Positions 21,516 to 33,936 of a stretch of DNA of 64,000 bases are shown here, piece by piece. Position 1 is the stretch's first letter; each line of letters begins with the position of its first letter. Both the position numbers and the translations under genes were made by a program. The stretch spans positions 864,001 to 928,000 of the forward strand of contig NW_024881574.1 in assembly GCF_019059575.1 (NCBI RefSeq). The letters are read 5' to 3'. Under the pieces are notes generated by a model. That model saw only the letters and a list, made by a program, of their open reading frames with translations. It was not told where the DNA came from and ran no database searches. This DNA comes from Amphibalanus amphitrite (taxonomy: Eukaryota > Arthropoda > Thecostraca > Balanomorpha > Balanidae).

Positions 21516-23364
21516 ACGGAACGGGTGCCGTCTGTACCGGAACAGCGCACTATCTGTACCCGAACAGGTGCGTCTATGTAGGTGGAATAGGCATACTACC
21601 AAACTGATCTGCCGCATGCGAGAGACGGCTACAGTCAACCAGGACTCGTGAGTCTGCGGTGTTTTAATACAGGATCACATGCAAGAGCCCGGTCACCGGC
21701 ACAGATTGACTGTCAACCAGTCCGTGATATGACCCCTGCTGTAGCTAGCTCACGTTCGGGCCCTGCTCGGCGCACTTGCCGAGGCCAATGACGAGACCGA
21801 CTTTTACGTCGGTCCTTCTCCGCCGCGCCAACCGAGTTAATAAAATACCTTTCACCATTGCTTTCATACATAATCCAGAATCCTATTATTTGACTCATGT
21901 GCCGTACACACTTTGCCTCTGGTGCCGCTCAGCCGTTTCAAGCGTCACAGGCACTAAATGAAGAGCTCTTTGCTAACTGACGGTGAACTGGGCTGGTGCG
22001 CGATAGGCACTGGTGTACGCAATGCACTTTAGTTTTTAGGGTATTTCTATTACTTTGCTCAAAGGTAATGGCCATTTGTGACCCAGACAAACATACAGTG
22101 ATCATAGAACAGGAGACATGAGAACAGCACGAAAACATAGCGTAGGAGAAAAGTGCATAGATGCGGTTTGATACTGTTAATGATAATGATACAGATATGG
22201 GCATTCAAAGTCCATTCAAGCCTTCCAACGCATGTAACGCTCTCCTATACACACCAAGGTATAAGATAGGTTTCGATCTGCCCCAGACAGAACAGGGCCT
22301 AGGCCGAGAGCCGAGGGCAAAATAGGCACATGTGTAGCTAAAACTCCACACTCCCCGTGTGTTTTGTTATTCTATACTATGAAGTATGTCAAAGGAACCT
22401 CTAACTGTCATTTGAAGTTGTTAAACTAGACGTCTGAAACAAATTATTATGGGCAATTAAGGAAAACAAACGCTATTGAGTGAGTAAGATCAGCATCAGA
22501 CACCACAAACTGTGTTAAAACGCCATGCCGACGCTAGCGCCACCTACAATTCTAGATGTCGCTAGTAGGTTATCCCATAGGAGCCCGTGTTACGGCGAGA
22601 TGGTCTCAAAGAAGTGGGCGCGGACCAGAGAATACTGACCGCAGGACACCGATTTTGTGTTTTTCTTACTTACAAATATATAGCGCCACTTTATCTGACA
22701 GTTTCCTCTCAATCTGGAATAAAAACCCTCAAATCGATACACTCTAATGCCCACAGAACGCGCAGCCGGAAGGCACAGCTCAGACGGCTGGGAGAGCTGT
22801 CTTGTGGGATGGTGATGATCAAGGCCATACGCGACTCCAGTCCGAAACGAGGAAACCCTTGGCGAGGGCACATCGGATAAATGTTGAAAGTTTAAATGTA
22901 AAAATTCTGGAGCGTGCACTGGTTGATTTGTCGTATGAACGGTCTGATACGAAAACAGATCAAACTACATACCTAAATTCATACAGAAAGTTAAAAAGTT
23001 TGCTTAGATACTACGCTATGGCGCTAGTTGACCAAATTGCAGTTCTAATAAGTGCCTTTCCAATCCATCGATTTAGCTAGAGTTCAATCATTATGGGTAG
23101 TTCCATTGCAATTATTCTAATATTTTTAACATGCTTTAGATGCACTATTCCGGTTCGATGAAAGCTGCCAATGAAATACTGAGGACTGGGGTCAATGCTT
23201 GCTTGGATACAAACGCTCTGCCAAGACAACTAGAGACGCATTCGAAATGGACGAAATCATAGCTATAAATGAGCGGCACACACTTTCGCCTCTTATCTAC
23301 TTTATCGACAACGGACCAAATCAAAATTTCCTTGAAGTTATATGGATTCATGGTCTTGCATGTT
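21516..23364. other. no recognised gene (3' flank of AK8)
   Basis: No coding frame with recognisable motifs and no obvious transposon ends. The last few hundred bases are the 3' flank of the minus-strand AK8 gene. I did not find a convincing poly(A) signal or a genomic A-tract of the kind left by recent retrocopies. Confidence 0.5.
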
Positions 23365-24711
23365 TCACTCTGGGAATTTGGGCAGTTTATCGACAGTGAT
23401 CTTCTCCACCACCTCTGCGATCTCCAGCTGCGTCATGGTGCCGTCCACCTCCTGCACGTCCTGCTCCAGCAGCGCCAGCGCTCCCTGCAGCTCGGCCTGG
23501 CGCCGCGCCACTGTCACCCCCACCCGGCGCGGATCGTCGTCCGGGTGGCGCCGCAGGCGATGTCTGACCTCTACCGGCAGGTGGAGGTCCTCGGTCAGCG
23601 TCACCACCAGGCCAGAGGCGGGCTCGTAGCGGCGCGAGGTCAGCCGCGCCACGGCCACCTTCTCCGGCACGTTGAGGTAGATGACGCGGTTGGGGAAGAC
23701 GTCTGACTCGCTGAGGTGTTCGGCCTGCGCGCTGTCGCGAGGGAACCCGTGCAGCACCCAGCCCTGCGAGCGGCAGTCGTCCTCGGAGAGGCGCTGTCGC
23801 ACCAGGGAGAGGATCAGCTCCTCGGGCGGCGTCATGTTGCTGGCCAGGAAGTCGGTGATGGCCAGTCCCTCGGCGGTGCCGGCGCGGATCGCGGCGCGCA
23901 CCAGGTCGCCGCAGCGCACGTTGATGAGACTGTGCTTGGCGGCGATGCGGGCCGCCTGTGTGCGCCTTCCCGAGCCGGGGACGCCCAGTAGAAGGACACG
24001 CAGCACAAGTGGGGCGTTCTCGCGGCCGCGGCTGTGCACAAACTGCAGCACCTGGTTCCGCAGGCCCTCCCCGCGGTAGAAGACGCGCGCTAGTGGACCG
24101 CAGTCGGCGAGCATCCCGCGCACCCGTCGTGCAAACTGCTTCGCCTCGGCGTCAGCTCCGCGGGGTAGCTGAAACCTGGCCGGTTCGGGTCTCTTCACAG
24201 CCGCCTCTGAGATGAAGACGACGTGGCTCGGCAGCACGCCGGCCATCTGAAGCTGTAGCATCTCATCTCGACACTGAGGTACTCCCGTCAGGATCCAGCC
24301 ATCCCGCAAGCAGTCGTCCTGTTTCACCCGCCGCGCTACGATCTCTGCAAGAAGCTTCGGCGTCACGTTTCCTCCGGAGTCTTGTAGACGTTCCTTCAGA
24401 TCTGCATGACTCTCTGTGACGCCGTAAACGGTCTCGTGACGCGAGAGAACCATGGCATCCGTTTGGATGTTGAGGTCCATGGCCAGATTCATAGCCTCAT
24501 CCTGATCGTAGCTATTGATCAGGATTCGAGGCACTTCTGAATTTCGATTCTCACGTCTGAGGAAGTCGACGAGACAGGCGAGCGGATCGGAGGGCATCGC
24601 AGTCAGCACCTCTTCGTACATGCGCTCAATCAGATGATGCACATGATGTCTGTCTAGGTAGTCGACGTACTTCTGAGGGATCTTCAGCGGTCTTTGCGTG
24701 TGGTCAGTCAT
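23365..24711 (-). CDS. AK8: adenylate kinase 8 (single exon)
   Basis: A 448-residue frame with the two-domain layout of adenylate kinase 8, a nucleoside monophosphate kinase linked in vertebrates to motile cilia and flagella. The N-terminal leader (residues 1-60) with IPQKYVDYLDRHHVHHLIER is AK8-like. Domain 1 (about 62-190) has PRILIN but its P-loop is lost, being replaced by NSYDQDEAM; GWILTGVPQCRDE (138-150) is retained. Domain 2 (about 236-440) has the P-loop GVPGSGRRT at 243-251, with Arg where the family has Lys, the CGDLVR segment, GWVLHGFPRD (327-336), NRVIYLNVP, and the lid start RRYEPASG. Length is close to the usual 450-480. There is no intron, although AK8 genes are usually multi-exonic, so it may be an old retrocopy or intron-poor. 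The frame is intact and GC-rich at third positions, so probably functional. The initiator ATG is the first in frame and lies next to the conserved leader. Confidence 0.9.
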   Translation of the reverse strand: MTDHTQRPLKIPQKYVDYLDRHHVHHLIERMYEEVLTAMPSDPLACLVDFLRRENRNSEVPRILINSYDQDEAMNLAMDLNIQTDAMVLSRHETVYGVTESHADLKERLQDSGGNVTPKLLAEIVARRVKQDDCLRDGWILTGVPQCRDEMLQLQMAGVLPSHVVFISEAAVKRPEPARFQLPRGADAEAKQFARRVRGMLADCGPLARVFYRGEGLRNQVLQFVHSRGRENAPLVLRVLLLGVPGSGRRTQAARIAAKHSLINVRCGDLVRAAIRAGTAEGLAITDFLASNMTPPEELILSLVRQRLSEDDCRSQGWVLHGFPRDSAQAEHLSESDVFPNRVIYLNVPEKVAVARLTSRRYEPASGLVVTLTEDLHLPVEVRHRLRRHPDDDPRRVGVTVARRQAELQGALALLEQDVQEVDGTMTQLEIAEVVEKITVDKLPKFPE

Positions 24712-25877
24712 GATCGTTTTCTATTTGACTATTTTTGTGAACCGAATAAGATTTGAATCTCGGACATCGAGGTTTTGTTGCTTTTACTATTCAAATGCAA
24801 GTAACGCAAAGAAAAAATGCGAAGAACAAGTTACGATGAAAATCATATATGAATTACACGATCAAGTTTCAGCTGGTTAAATCATTCAAATGATGCTAAT
24901 TTGGACCAAGAAAACTTTGCACTTGTTTACAAGCTTGTGACAGACGAGTGGACTTATGCAAGCGTTACGACACCTCAAGAACAAAAACAATCACAAACAG
25001 CTCCAGCCATGCTTTCACTCAGTCTCCGTTGTTCTCCAAAGGTCCTTGGTATTCATGGTATTCATCGTCATCATCGTCTTCATTGCGTTTTGTATGTTGG
25101 TGAGATACTTGAATTCCTGATGCTCTCTGAAAAAAAAACGTGAGCTTTTTCTCGGTACACTTTTGGAGTTTGTTTTTTTTTCGAAAGAAGTAGGAGGTCG
25201 CTCTTCTGAGCGTTAATTCTATTGTCTAGATATAAAGAAGAATATATTTTTCTACTTAAATTCAAAGGGTACATCAAATTAAGATTCTTTTTTTTTCAAA
25301 ACAGCCTACTCATTGGAATTTCAAATACAACCATCACACTCAAGAAGCAAACGCTACCCCAGTAATAATCTAAAGCAAGCGTCGTCCGTTTATCGTAGTT
25401 CCGGTGCCAGAATATCTCCCCGGTCGCCGTCCGCAGTCCTCATACCGCCTGCTTACACATTCAGGACGTCTGGGTCGAGCTGAGCCGCCGCCTCGAGCAT
25501 CTATCTCCTCAAAATCAGCGAGCCATACGGGTCGGCCTCTCTCAGGGAGATGCTCCAGCCCCCGAGCCCGGCTCCCACTTGGCCGAGCAGCGCTGTCGCT
25601 GCCTGCTGTAATTTACGGCGGAAGCGGTCCCAATGACACTGTTTTGAGCGGGGTCGAAGCAGCCAGCCACCAGGACTGCAGAAATGAACAGGATCACCTG
25701 CCACGCTGAGCCAATGACGTCACTAATACCATTGCTATATTAGGCATGACATGGGGTAATGTGTCGCTAGCGGGTCGAGCTGATGGCGTCATCATACTGC
25801 TTGTTAACTAGAAGTACCTTGTCGAGCGGCGGCGTGGCTGGGTCTTATAGTTGATATGTAAATAGTGGGGTGGTGGT
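24712..25877. other. AK8 upstream region, no gene recognised
   Basis: AT-rich upstream of the AK8 start, with long T-runs near 25170 and 25290 and a CATCATCGTC stretch near 25060. I cannot define a promoter. No other coding sequence is recognised. Confidence 0.5.
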
Positions 25878-25881
25878 TTAA

Positions 25882-26769
25882 CCCTCGCATGTGTAGGGGG
25901 GGGGGGTCGGATGGACCCCCCCCCATGGTTTTTCGCGAATAACTCGCGTAAAAAGCGGCCGATCGCGACGAAACTTTCAGTACCCTCGCATTGATCAATT
26001 TTACACCTACCCTGAAAATTTCATGACCCTGACCCAAATGACCTTTGACCTGTGACCTCTTTTCCGAGACCATGTTTGGCCGGAATCGCGATTTAGCGTA
26101 TGTCGGCTCGCACTAGCCGCGTGTTTGCAAGCTTTTCGTGGTTTCAAACGTTCAAACATGTGATTTGATGTTACTCCCGTGTGTGTCAAGGTCACCTGAA
26201 GGTCAGGTCAGGTCATTGACCTTTGGTGACCTCGGGTGACCTCGGGTCACTTTTTCGAGTTTTACATGTTTCTAGGCTAGTTTTTGGAGCTGAATTCGAA
26301 TTTAGCAACCATTTGAACATTTACGAAGTAGTTTTGGTGACTTCGTAACATGTTACGAAGCTGTCAGAGGCGGTTGACACGTACTACGAATACCCGTCAC
26401 GACGCCTACTGGTTGACCTGACCTGACATGACCCGACCTGGTCTAAATGCTTCAAGACATCATCTGTGATCAAAACTAACACGATATTCGTGATCAGCAC
26501 CCCGAAAAACCCCTTAGCCGCCACACTTTACGACTTTCTAACAGGTCCCGATTTTCCCGACTTTGGGTCATTGACCTGACCTGGAAGGTCAACCAATGAC
26601 CTAGGACCTTAAAATTGGGTATCATCGGCTTCCTCTCGTCACGGGCAACACGCTCGTTTTTTCCGCGAAGCTCTAGCTCAATCAGGGGCCAAACGGCAAG
26701 GGGGGGGTCCAACCGACCCCCCCCCCCCCTACACATTAGAAGCTGGAAAACGCCGCACACATGCGAGGG
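25882..26769 (-). mobile_element. TTAA-hairpin element G (reverse orientation)
   Basis: TTAA flanks lie at 25878-25881 and 26770-26773. Here end 2 is at the left: CCCTCGCATGTGTAGGGG, a G-run/C-run around GTCGGATGGAC, then CATGGTTTTTCGCGAATAAC. End 1 is at the right: on the opposite strand it starts CCCTCGCATGTGTGCGGCG and about 30 bases later repeats AATGTGTAGGGG, then a hairpin with loop GTCGGTTGGAC. The interior has many TGACCT/AGGTCA hexamers (for example near 26190-26250, 26410 and 26570). Confidence 0.92.
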
Positions 26770-26773
26770 TTAA

Positions 26774-27957
26774 TCCAGTGCTCCTTGTGCTTAGCCACAA
26801 ACGAGTCACGTTTCATAAGATATACGGACCAACGCTGGTTTCTTTCTCAGGTCACCCAGTCAGAGGTCAATGAAGCTAGTCAAGGACCCAAAGGTCGTAT
26901 TACGGTTTCGGGTCAGAAAAAAAACATCGGAGTCGTCACAGAACATCGGTCATACTCAGACCAGTCGAATGGCATATTTTTTTTAGGTCGACTCACCTAA
27001 AGTCAGGCTCAGGTTAAAGCTGACCAGGTCAAGAATTCGTTCGAGGGGGGTCACGCTGCATGTAATTCAATTTGGTTGTACGTTGCTGAGGAGCAGGAGC
27101 ATCTTAAGGAGCAGGAGCATCCTAAGTGGGCAATAATAATCTGTTGGAGGGAAGACTAAAAACAAACGGAGGAAAAATTGCTTACGAACACACATGCAAA
27201 TATACCTTCGCAATTCACATTCCTGTTTTATTTTCTTCTGCGACAGTTGCTCCATATCTTCACTGACCACCGTATCGTCGTTGCCTGAAGCATGCATTTG
27301 CTACGTTGCATGCAATTTGCTCTATACTGGCGCTCTATCAGCGGTGGATCCTCTGAAATTCTAAGCAGTCCAATTAACTCACGCAGATCTGCCAAATGGG
27401 TCAAATAATCATCAGTTGCAGCTCCGCCGATCCTAACCCAGTACTGCCGTCTAATTTGGAGCGGCGCCAGGTTTGTGCTCGCCCTCAGCTTTTAGCCGGC
27501 GGGGTGAGTTTCGTACCGAGTTATCCAGCAGCTCACCGCTTGGCCCGGCTCCAGAAAACGGTGGTGGTAGTTAGGGGCGATTTTATCTCCTGCCTCCACT
27601 CCCGGTTTGATTTTCCGCGCGCGTGGTTGACTGCGTGCGTTGGGCTGGCCGAAAACACGGCCGCCGCTCGAAATCGATGCGCGGGCGGGAATTTATGATT
27701 TTCTGATCGGGTGGGCAGGAGCGGCATGGATTTTCGCGACGTGATATTTTGCGGGCTGTTTCCAATCAGCAGCGGTGTAAACTGGATGTTTTCGAAAGGT
27801 CGCGTGAATTCTTCAGAGGCGCCTCCACCTCATCCTGCTGATGCTTCTGTATAAAGGTCTGCTCTCAGTAGAATATGGAACGTTAGGTGCTTCATAATTA
27901 TTTGTCTAAAGTGTCTTTGAGTAGAAGGTATAGGTTGCGCAATACGATATTGCATGC
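26774..27957. other. no recognised gene
   Basis: Spacer between elements G and H. A duplicated AGGAGCAGGAGCATCTTAAG-like segment at about 27090-27125 is the only local structure. Overlapping open frames at 27396-27765 on both strands look like chance in GC-rich DNA. Confidence 0.45.
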
Positions 27958-27961
27958 TTAA

Positions 27962-28989
27962 CACGCGCACTGCAGGGGGGGTTGTTTTCAACCCCCCTGT
28001 GGTTTTTCGCAAATCGCGAGAAAACGGCGGCGCGCAGCGCCGCCAAATTTTGCATACCTGTTCTCCCAACTTTTGCACACCTTGAGTAAAAATTTTGACC
28101 CCAGGTGACCTATGGTCAGGTCACCAGGTCAGGTCAAGTGATCCTACCTCGAAACGTAAATTTCGAAGTTTGCAATCCCACCAAGCCCACAGTTGTTGAG
28201 ATATGATCTTGAAACCCACAGGAAATAGTAAAGTCATCACGAGCTACAACTTCTATATCTCGGAATTTTTATATCGATGACCTAAGGTCAGGTCATTTTT
28301 GCGACCGGCCCATTATAAGTCAATGGGAGAAATTTCAACTTACTCTGAATGCCATCCTATGACTTCAATACGCTGAGGATCATAGTATTACAGGTCCCTG
28401 TTGGTGATTTCACCGAAACATATCACTTATGACCTTTGGAAGGTGATCTCCAGGTCATCTTAGGTCACCTGAGGTCACCAGCGGTTTTTCTTCAATAACT
28501 TGAGATTGAATAGAGATAGAGACTCCGTTCGACGTTTATCGTGTTTTTTTTTTTCTCGTCAATGCGGATCGAATGATATGCAACATGACCTATTTCGGTC
28601 AGGACATGACCTTGACCTGAGGTCAAGTTTTCAACTTGACCTTTCGAGTTCATATTATATATCATTCGATGCGCCTTGACGAGCTAAGAACGATGGCGTT
28701 CGAATTGATCCTCTAGCGTGTGTGCAAGACAAGTTATTCAAGAAAAACTACCGCGAAATTCCTGTTGTGAAAATCGTAACATTTTGTCTTCGGTGACCTC
28801 TGGTGACCTCGTTTTTGACCTGAGACAAAAATGACCTAGTATTTCCTCTAAAGAGCATCTCCACCTATCTAACGCCGTTTACCGTTTGTCGCTACGTTGC
28901 GCCGTTTTTGAGATCTCAGGGGGGGTTGTTTTCAACCCCCCCCCCCCCCTGCAGTTCGTGTTCGGCTCAGACCCGCTGCAGTGCGCGTG
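27962..28989 (-). mobile_element. TTAA-hairpin element H (reverse orientation)
   Basis: TTAA flanks lie at 27958-27961 and 28990-28993. End 2 (left) is CACGCGCACTGCAGGGG with the loop TTGTTTTCAA, then GTGGTTTTTCGC and the GGCGGCGCGCAGCGCCGCC hairpin. End 1 (right) on the opposite strand is CACGCGCACTGCAGCGGG, then a second motif CACGAACTGCAGGGGG, then the hairpin with the same loop and GAGATCTCAAAAACGG. The AGGTCA hexamers and the CCCATTATAAGTCAATGGG hairpin (reverse complement of that in C, D and E) confirm its orientation. Confidence 0.92.
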
Positions 28990-28993
28990 TTAA

Positions 28994-31900
28994 AGTGTGA
29001 TAAGAAATGACACCATTGTTGCTGTGTTGAGATGAATTACAGGTTAGTTTTTTAAGGTCACAATTTTTTATTAAAGGTAGGCATTTTTGGCGTACTGCCT
29101 CTTGATTTCCGCAGCCATTCCTCTGAAGCTCCCTCATTCACGCTCAGTTGTTTGTCTATTCATATATTCATGGGTGCCGTCTTGGGCGATCGCCTCAAAT
29201 AAACTCTCACGTTGTCGCTCGACATTTCAGGGCGCCAAGAGCGGCCGGCATAGAGCGAGGCAGATGGCAATGAGCACTGAGCAGTCTGATAAAGGTGACA
29301 AAGACGTGTAACACTTTCATAATTATCGTTGTCGCCAGACAACGTTGCCGATAATACAGCTGTTGAGAAAGAAGTCTTGTTATTGAAATTTGATCCTTGC
29401 TTCTGTCGAAGAGGGGTTGACATAGGCGGCGGAACGGGGAGGGCACCGGGGCACCGTGCCCCTCTTTGATTTTGACATTTTAACATTAGCCCTATGGTCG
29501 TTGCATGGAAAGAATGGGACCAAAAGTCGGCAGTGCCCCCCCCCCCCCTCCCCCTTAATTGAAGGTGTTCCGCCAGTACTGGGGATTGACAGCGAATAAC
29601 GCTTAGACATGGTGCAAATAGCATTTACCTCAACGACAGCAAGTGATGAGACACTTCGCGCACAGTAATAATTGAACTTACCTCTAATAAGCGAGGCTAC
29701 GGTTGTAAACTAGTCATGTTAACTTATCATTATGTTATAAAACATAAACAAATTATACACGCAAAGCATGACCGCGCATTTATTCGTATGATCGAGTAAA
29801 AGATGAATCGTGTGACACGGGTAATTGATCGTGGTATCGTATATTTGACTTCGAGGCCCATCAGTGTAACTCAATGAGGTCTGTGCGCTGAACATGTGGA
29901 CTGGAGCGACCGCCATTCGCCACCTCACGAGCCATGCACCGGTACAGTGTTTTGTCTCTGGTGCCGGCGAAACCCCGTCTTGATGCAGTTTCGGCGTCAG
30001 ACACGTTAGATTCAGCATCATAAATCATTTGAGAATGCGTGAGAGCTTCCGCGCCAATAAAACTGATCCAGATTTATATTGAGTCTGGAATTGGCAATAA
30101 GCCGGTCACGATCGAGCTATGTAAGGTGAAATGATGCTGTTTAATAACACACGAAATGCCCTGCCGTTGCCGAACAAAAGCATTGAAGGGCCAAAGTTTG
30201 GTGGTTCATGGACTTTATTTTCGGCTTTATTTATGCATACCATTGGCCGGTTTGTGAATGCTAGACGGAGAACGAGCGTGCAGATATCTGATAAATTTGT
30301 TTTGTTCTAGTATTCATATAAGTTTCGGTACCAAATGCTGGACCTAATTGCTGTTTTAGGACCATTCAAAAAAGTTTTTGGTAACCTCTCCTGCAAGCCC
30401 TAAAAATGATAATGCTGATCCCAGGAACTCGGCAACTTTAGACTCGATTGAGTAAAAATGTGCTTTTAAAACGATTCAATATATAATAATATTTGCTCCT
30501 CCCCGTCCAGGAAATTATCAAAATATGCACGGAATATTACCAACATATTACCGAAATGTAGCACACCTTGAATACATTTTACCCCGATGTGAAGCATTGG
30601 AGCTGATACCACGCCAATATCCCACTCCCGCCCACCCACCCAAACTGCCTCCATTTTCGGTGGTCAATTTCGACATGCAGCGCATCGATGGCGAGGTTTC
30701 GTACTTTATATCCTCCATATCTTCATATAAACAATCTCGGACCATCATCTATGTCAGCCAGATTTGATTGAGATCGCCCAGTTTCGCCGAATAGCGAGTC
30801 TATTCTCGCTCGGTTGTCCCTCGAACGGTTTATTGGTGCTTCGGCCGCGAGATCAGACCACCCCAGGCAGACTGAGATGGTGTCGGCAGAAACACTGCCC
30901 CGGGGAATGCATCCAGCTATGAAAAGGTATATAATTAGGTGCAGGCATTAGCTTTTTTGTGTTCCCTTCCATGAACCTATAGATTGCAAAAGATATATGG
31001 CCAACTTTCGTCCAACGCTATGCAACTAAGGATGCTCATCAGTCATCATGTTTTGAAATTGATTTCCTAACCAAAAATCGTTCTAAAATAATTTTGACAA
31101 TTCCATGCCCATTTCTCATCGTGCAATTGCATGTATCGGACATATTTTTTGGTGTCACCTCTCGTCAATAAAATTGTTTGCTTTCTTTACCAACACTAAC
31201 TCTTTTCAGCAATTCTTTCCTTCGATGCCAGACTCCGGCTTATTTCCGACTCTGGTCACTTTTCTGCACTTAACCTTGATGGACCACCTATAACGGAGAA
31301 ATCAAATGAGATGTAGGTACTCGACGTCTCTTTGAGAGATGCCAATTCAGAACTATCATGACAGACGATATCTACATTGCCACCTACAACCCTCTGTGGA
31401 TGGCCATTAAGCTTGGATAAAGGTAGTGTGCTGCTTGAGATAAGTGTTGAAATAAGAAACAGACTTGAAATAAGGAAACAGACTGGCAACGCATCGCTAC
31501 TTTAGATGTAGACACTAGACAGGTAGGTATATATGTTGCTGGAATTAACTCCATTGTGGAACATGTCTAAATCGTTGGCCTTGTTGGAATTTGGAAACAA
31601 ATTCCGTAATATCGACGTAGCATAATTATAAGCGACGATGTCAGCATAATAACTGACAAGACAAATAGTTTGAGCGATTCAAGCAAAGCTCTCCCAACCG
31701 CTGGACTTTGTGACCCAGCGTACTTGTTGAACTACTTAGAGAAGCGTCAAAAGCTAGTGGTGTGTATAGAATCTCGGCTAATGCATTCCACCCACCGTGG
31801 TTACTAATAAAGACAATATCTGGAAAGTTATGTAATGAATAGGTATAGTTTCCTCACTGTAAAGCTATAACATGCAAGGTGCATCTTAAAATTGTTGGTT

Positions 31901-32311
31901 ATGTCAAGAAACAGACAGTCTGGAGAATCGATCTTATACTATTTTGGTGTGTCTGACGAAACTTATCCTCTAAATGGTTTCCATATGCCTTTAACTGAGA
32001 AATTCACCCAGAAACTCAGTATAGGCTAGATCACCAGGCAAAGTTCAGCGTCAAACAATTTCTGTTAGCTCATGCAATTTTATAATGGCATGAGTTGTTG
32101 CAAAGCTACAACATTGTGCAGCTAAAATGAAGCCTCGTATGTTTGAGGCTGCATCAGAGTTCCTGAGCCTTCTAGATCTTGGCGAGCTGTATTGATTAAA
32201 ACATGCTATGAAACTTCTTGTTGAAAGGGCATACATTTCAGTTCATACTGATCGATCATTTGGACGTGTATATTTTTGGGACTTTCATAAATTTATGTGA
32301 CAATTGTACGC
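28994..32311. other. no recognised gene
   Basis: About 3.3 kb of mostly AT-rich sequence with stops in all frames beyond short stretches. A C-run followed by CTCCCCCTTAATTG lies near 29540. The GC-richer patches at 29430-29560 and 30790-30900 show no motif I recognise. Confidence 0.45.
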
Positions 32312-32375
32312 TTAACCTGCGACCCGTGGGGGGGGGGGGGGCAAAGGGCCTCCTGTGTTTTTTCGAAGATACCTT

Positions 32376-32396
32376 ACCTTACCTTACCTTACGGTA
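32376..32396. repeat. short CCTTA repeat
   Basis: A run of CCTTA pentamers lies just inside end 2 of element I, next to the palindrome TTACCTTACGGTAA. Confidence 0.8.
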
Positions 32397-32557
32397 ACGG
32401 GATTTTTTTTTAGGATGTAAGGCCTGTGGGACCCGATGTTGGCGAGCTCCTGGTGTCAAGCATAGCTCAGTCCGTGTCGTGGAGATAACTGAGAAACGGC
32501 TGCGAATTTTGACTGGAAACTTTCAGTACCTCTCCGGACATCAATTTTACACAACTC

Positions 32558-33936
32558 GTGTAATCGTGCCTGTGAACGCGTCGTGTGCACCCAGCTGATG
32601 GACTATCTAACCGGCCATCATATCCTCTGTGCGCAGCAGTACGGGTTCCGCCCCGGCCAATCCACGGAGGCGGCCCTGCTCGATGCTGTCGGTCACATCA
32701 CCGATAACATCGACGGAGGGCGCGTGACATCACTCGTCACCGCTGACACCTCCAAGGCGTTTGACAGCGTCGAGCATGGTCGCCTCTTGGAGAAGCTGGG
32801 GTGGTACGGTATTGATGACCGGTGGTTCCGTGCATGGCTTTCCGACCGCACGCAGTCAGTTAGAGGTGGATCGGGTGCTGAGCTGCCGGTGACGCATGGG
32901 GTGGTGCAGGGCAGCATAATGGGCCCAGTGTTGTTCCTGGTGTTCTCCAATGACTTGTCACAACACGTGCCGCATGGGAGGCTTGTTATGTACGCTGACG
33001 ATGCCCAGTTTATAGATTCAGACTCGCCAAGAAACCTGTCAGAGCTTAAATGCCGCGTAGAACAAACCCTGTCTGTAGCTCTCTGCTGGTTCACGCAAAA
33101 TAGGCTAAAGATAAACCCTTCGAAGACCGAACTGCTTATCTTGAGATCCTCACGCCAAAATGATAATGTCAACTTCACCGTCAAATTCGGCGAGTCGGAA
33201 GTCGTGCCTGTGCAGTCGGTGAGGGTCCTAGGCGTCAACATCGACTCGTGCCTGACGTGGGAGCAGCATGTGGCTGCGATCACTCGCCGATGTTACTGCG
33301 TTCTGATAGGGCTGGCCAGAATGCAGCGTCGTGTGCCGCGTGAGACAAAGCAGCTGTTGGTCGAGGCACTGGTATTCCCTCATCTGCAGTACTGCATGTG
33401 CGTGTGGGGAAGCTGCACAAAGACCCAAAAGCACAGACTTCAGAGGTGCATGAATTTTGGCGCCCGCATTGTCACTGGTCTTGGCTATCGTGAACACATT
33501 TCCGGGACACTGCGAGAGCTTGGATGGCGGGTGATCGAGGACATGATAACTGAGCGTGACCTGTGCGTCATGTACAACCTGAACCATGTCGAGAGCGCCC
33601 CTGAGCTTCTCCGCTCACGCATCACCCACCGCTCTGATGTGTCTGTGCGTGAAACGAGAGCGACACGTGACGGCGAGCTGGAGGTGCCGCGGGCCCGCAC
33701 AGAGTTTGCCCGTCGGTCGTTCTTCAATCGGGCGGTGAGAGCGTGGAATAGGCTACCGCTGAGTGCGAGAAACGCGTCTTCTCTTCCTGTCTTTAAAAAG
33801 TGTATCGCAGATGCCTTTTAAAGGGTGATGCAAATGTGGATTGATAGGAAAATGCTTTTACTTGTGCTACATGACGTGGAACGCTGAAAACCCATTTTAT
33901 GGATGTATTCCTAAATATATGATATGATATGATATG
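32558..33936 (+). mobile_element. 5'-truncated non-LTR retrotransposon (LINE)
   Basis: The insert is bounded by ACAACTC at 32551-32557 and 33937-33943, probably the target duplication. It begins abruptly inside the reverse transcriptase domain and ends in a short pentamer tail (GATAT repeats at 33920-33936) instead of a poly(A) tract. Short microsatellite tails are usual for the CR1/L2/Rex-like side of the LINEs. It lies inside element I and is therefore younger. Confidence 0.88.
32559..33821 (+). CDS. LINE reverse transcriptase, C-terminal part (5' truncated)
   Basis: The frame is open from the truncation point to TAA and contains the palm of a non-LTR reverse transcriptase. It has QQYGFRPGQSTEAAL, then LVTADTSKAFDSVEHGRLL, then GVVQGSIMGPVLFLVFSNDL, then the catalytic MYADDAQFI, followed by LKINPSKTELLIL and the thumb and C-terminal GLARMQRRVP region ending WNRLPLSARNASSLPVFKK. 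Endonuclease and fingers are missing. The GTG at 32583 is not a real start: the frame is open upstream to the insertion boundary (ACERVV precedes it). No frameshift or internal stop is seen, which suggests a recent insertion. The family is CR1/L2/Rex-like by these motifs; exact clade not determined. Confidence 0.92.
   Translation, partial: CNRACERVVCTQLMDYLTGHHILCAQQYGFRPGQSTEAALLDAVGHITDNIDGGRVTSLVTADTSKAFDSVEHGRLLEKLGWYGIDDRWFRAWLSDRTQSVRGGSGAELPVTHGVVQGSIMGPVLFLVFSNDLSQHVPHGRLVMYADDAQFIDSDSPRNLSELKCRVEQTLSVALCWFTQNRLKINPSKTELLILRSSRQNDNVNFTVKFGESEVVPVQSVRVLGVNIDSCLTWEQHVAAITRRCYCVLIGLARMQRRVPRETKQLLVEALVFPHLQYCMCVWGSCTKTQKHRLQRCMNFGARIVTGLGYREHISGTLRELGWRVIEDMITERDLCVMYNLNHVESAPELLRSRITHRSDVSVRETRATRDGELEVPRARTEFARRSFFNRAVRAWNRLPLSARNASSLPVFKKCIADAF

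Noticed and set aside
23681..24215. Plus-strand frames opposite AK8
   Set aside because: They are antisense shadows of a GC-rich coding sequence with clear AK8 motifs on the minus strand.
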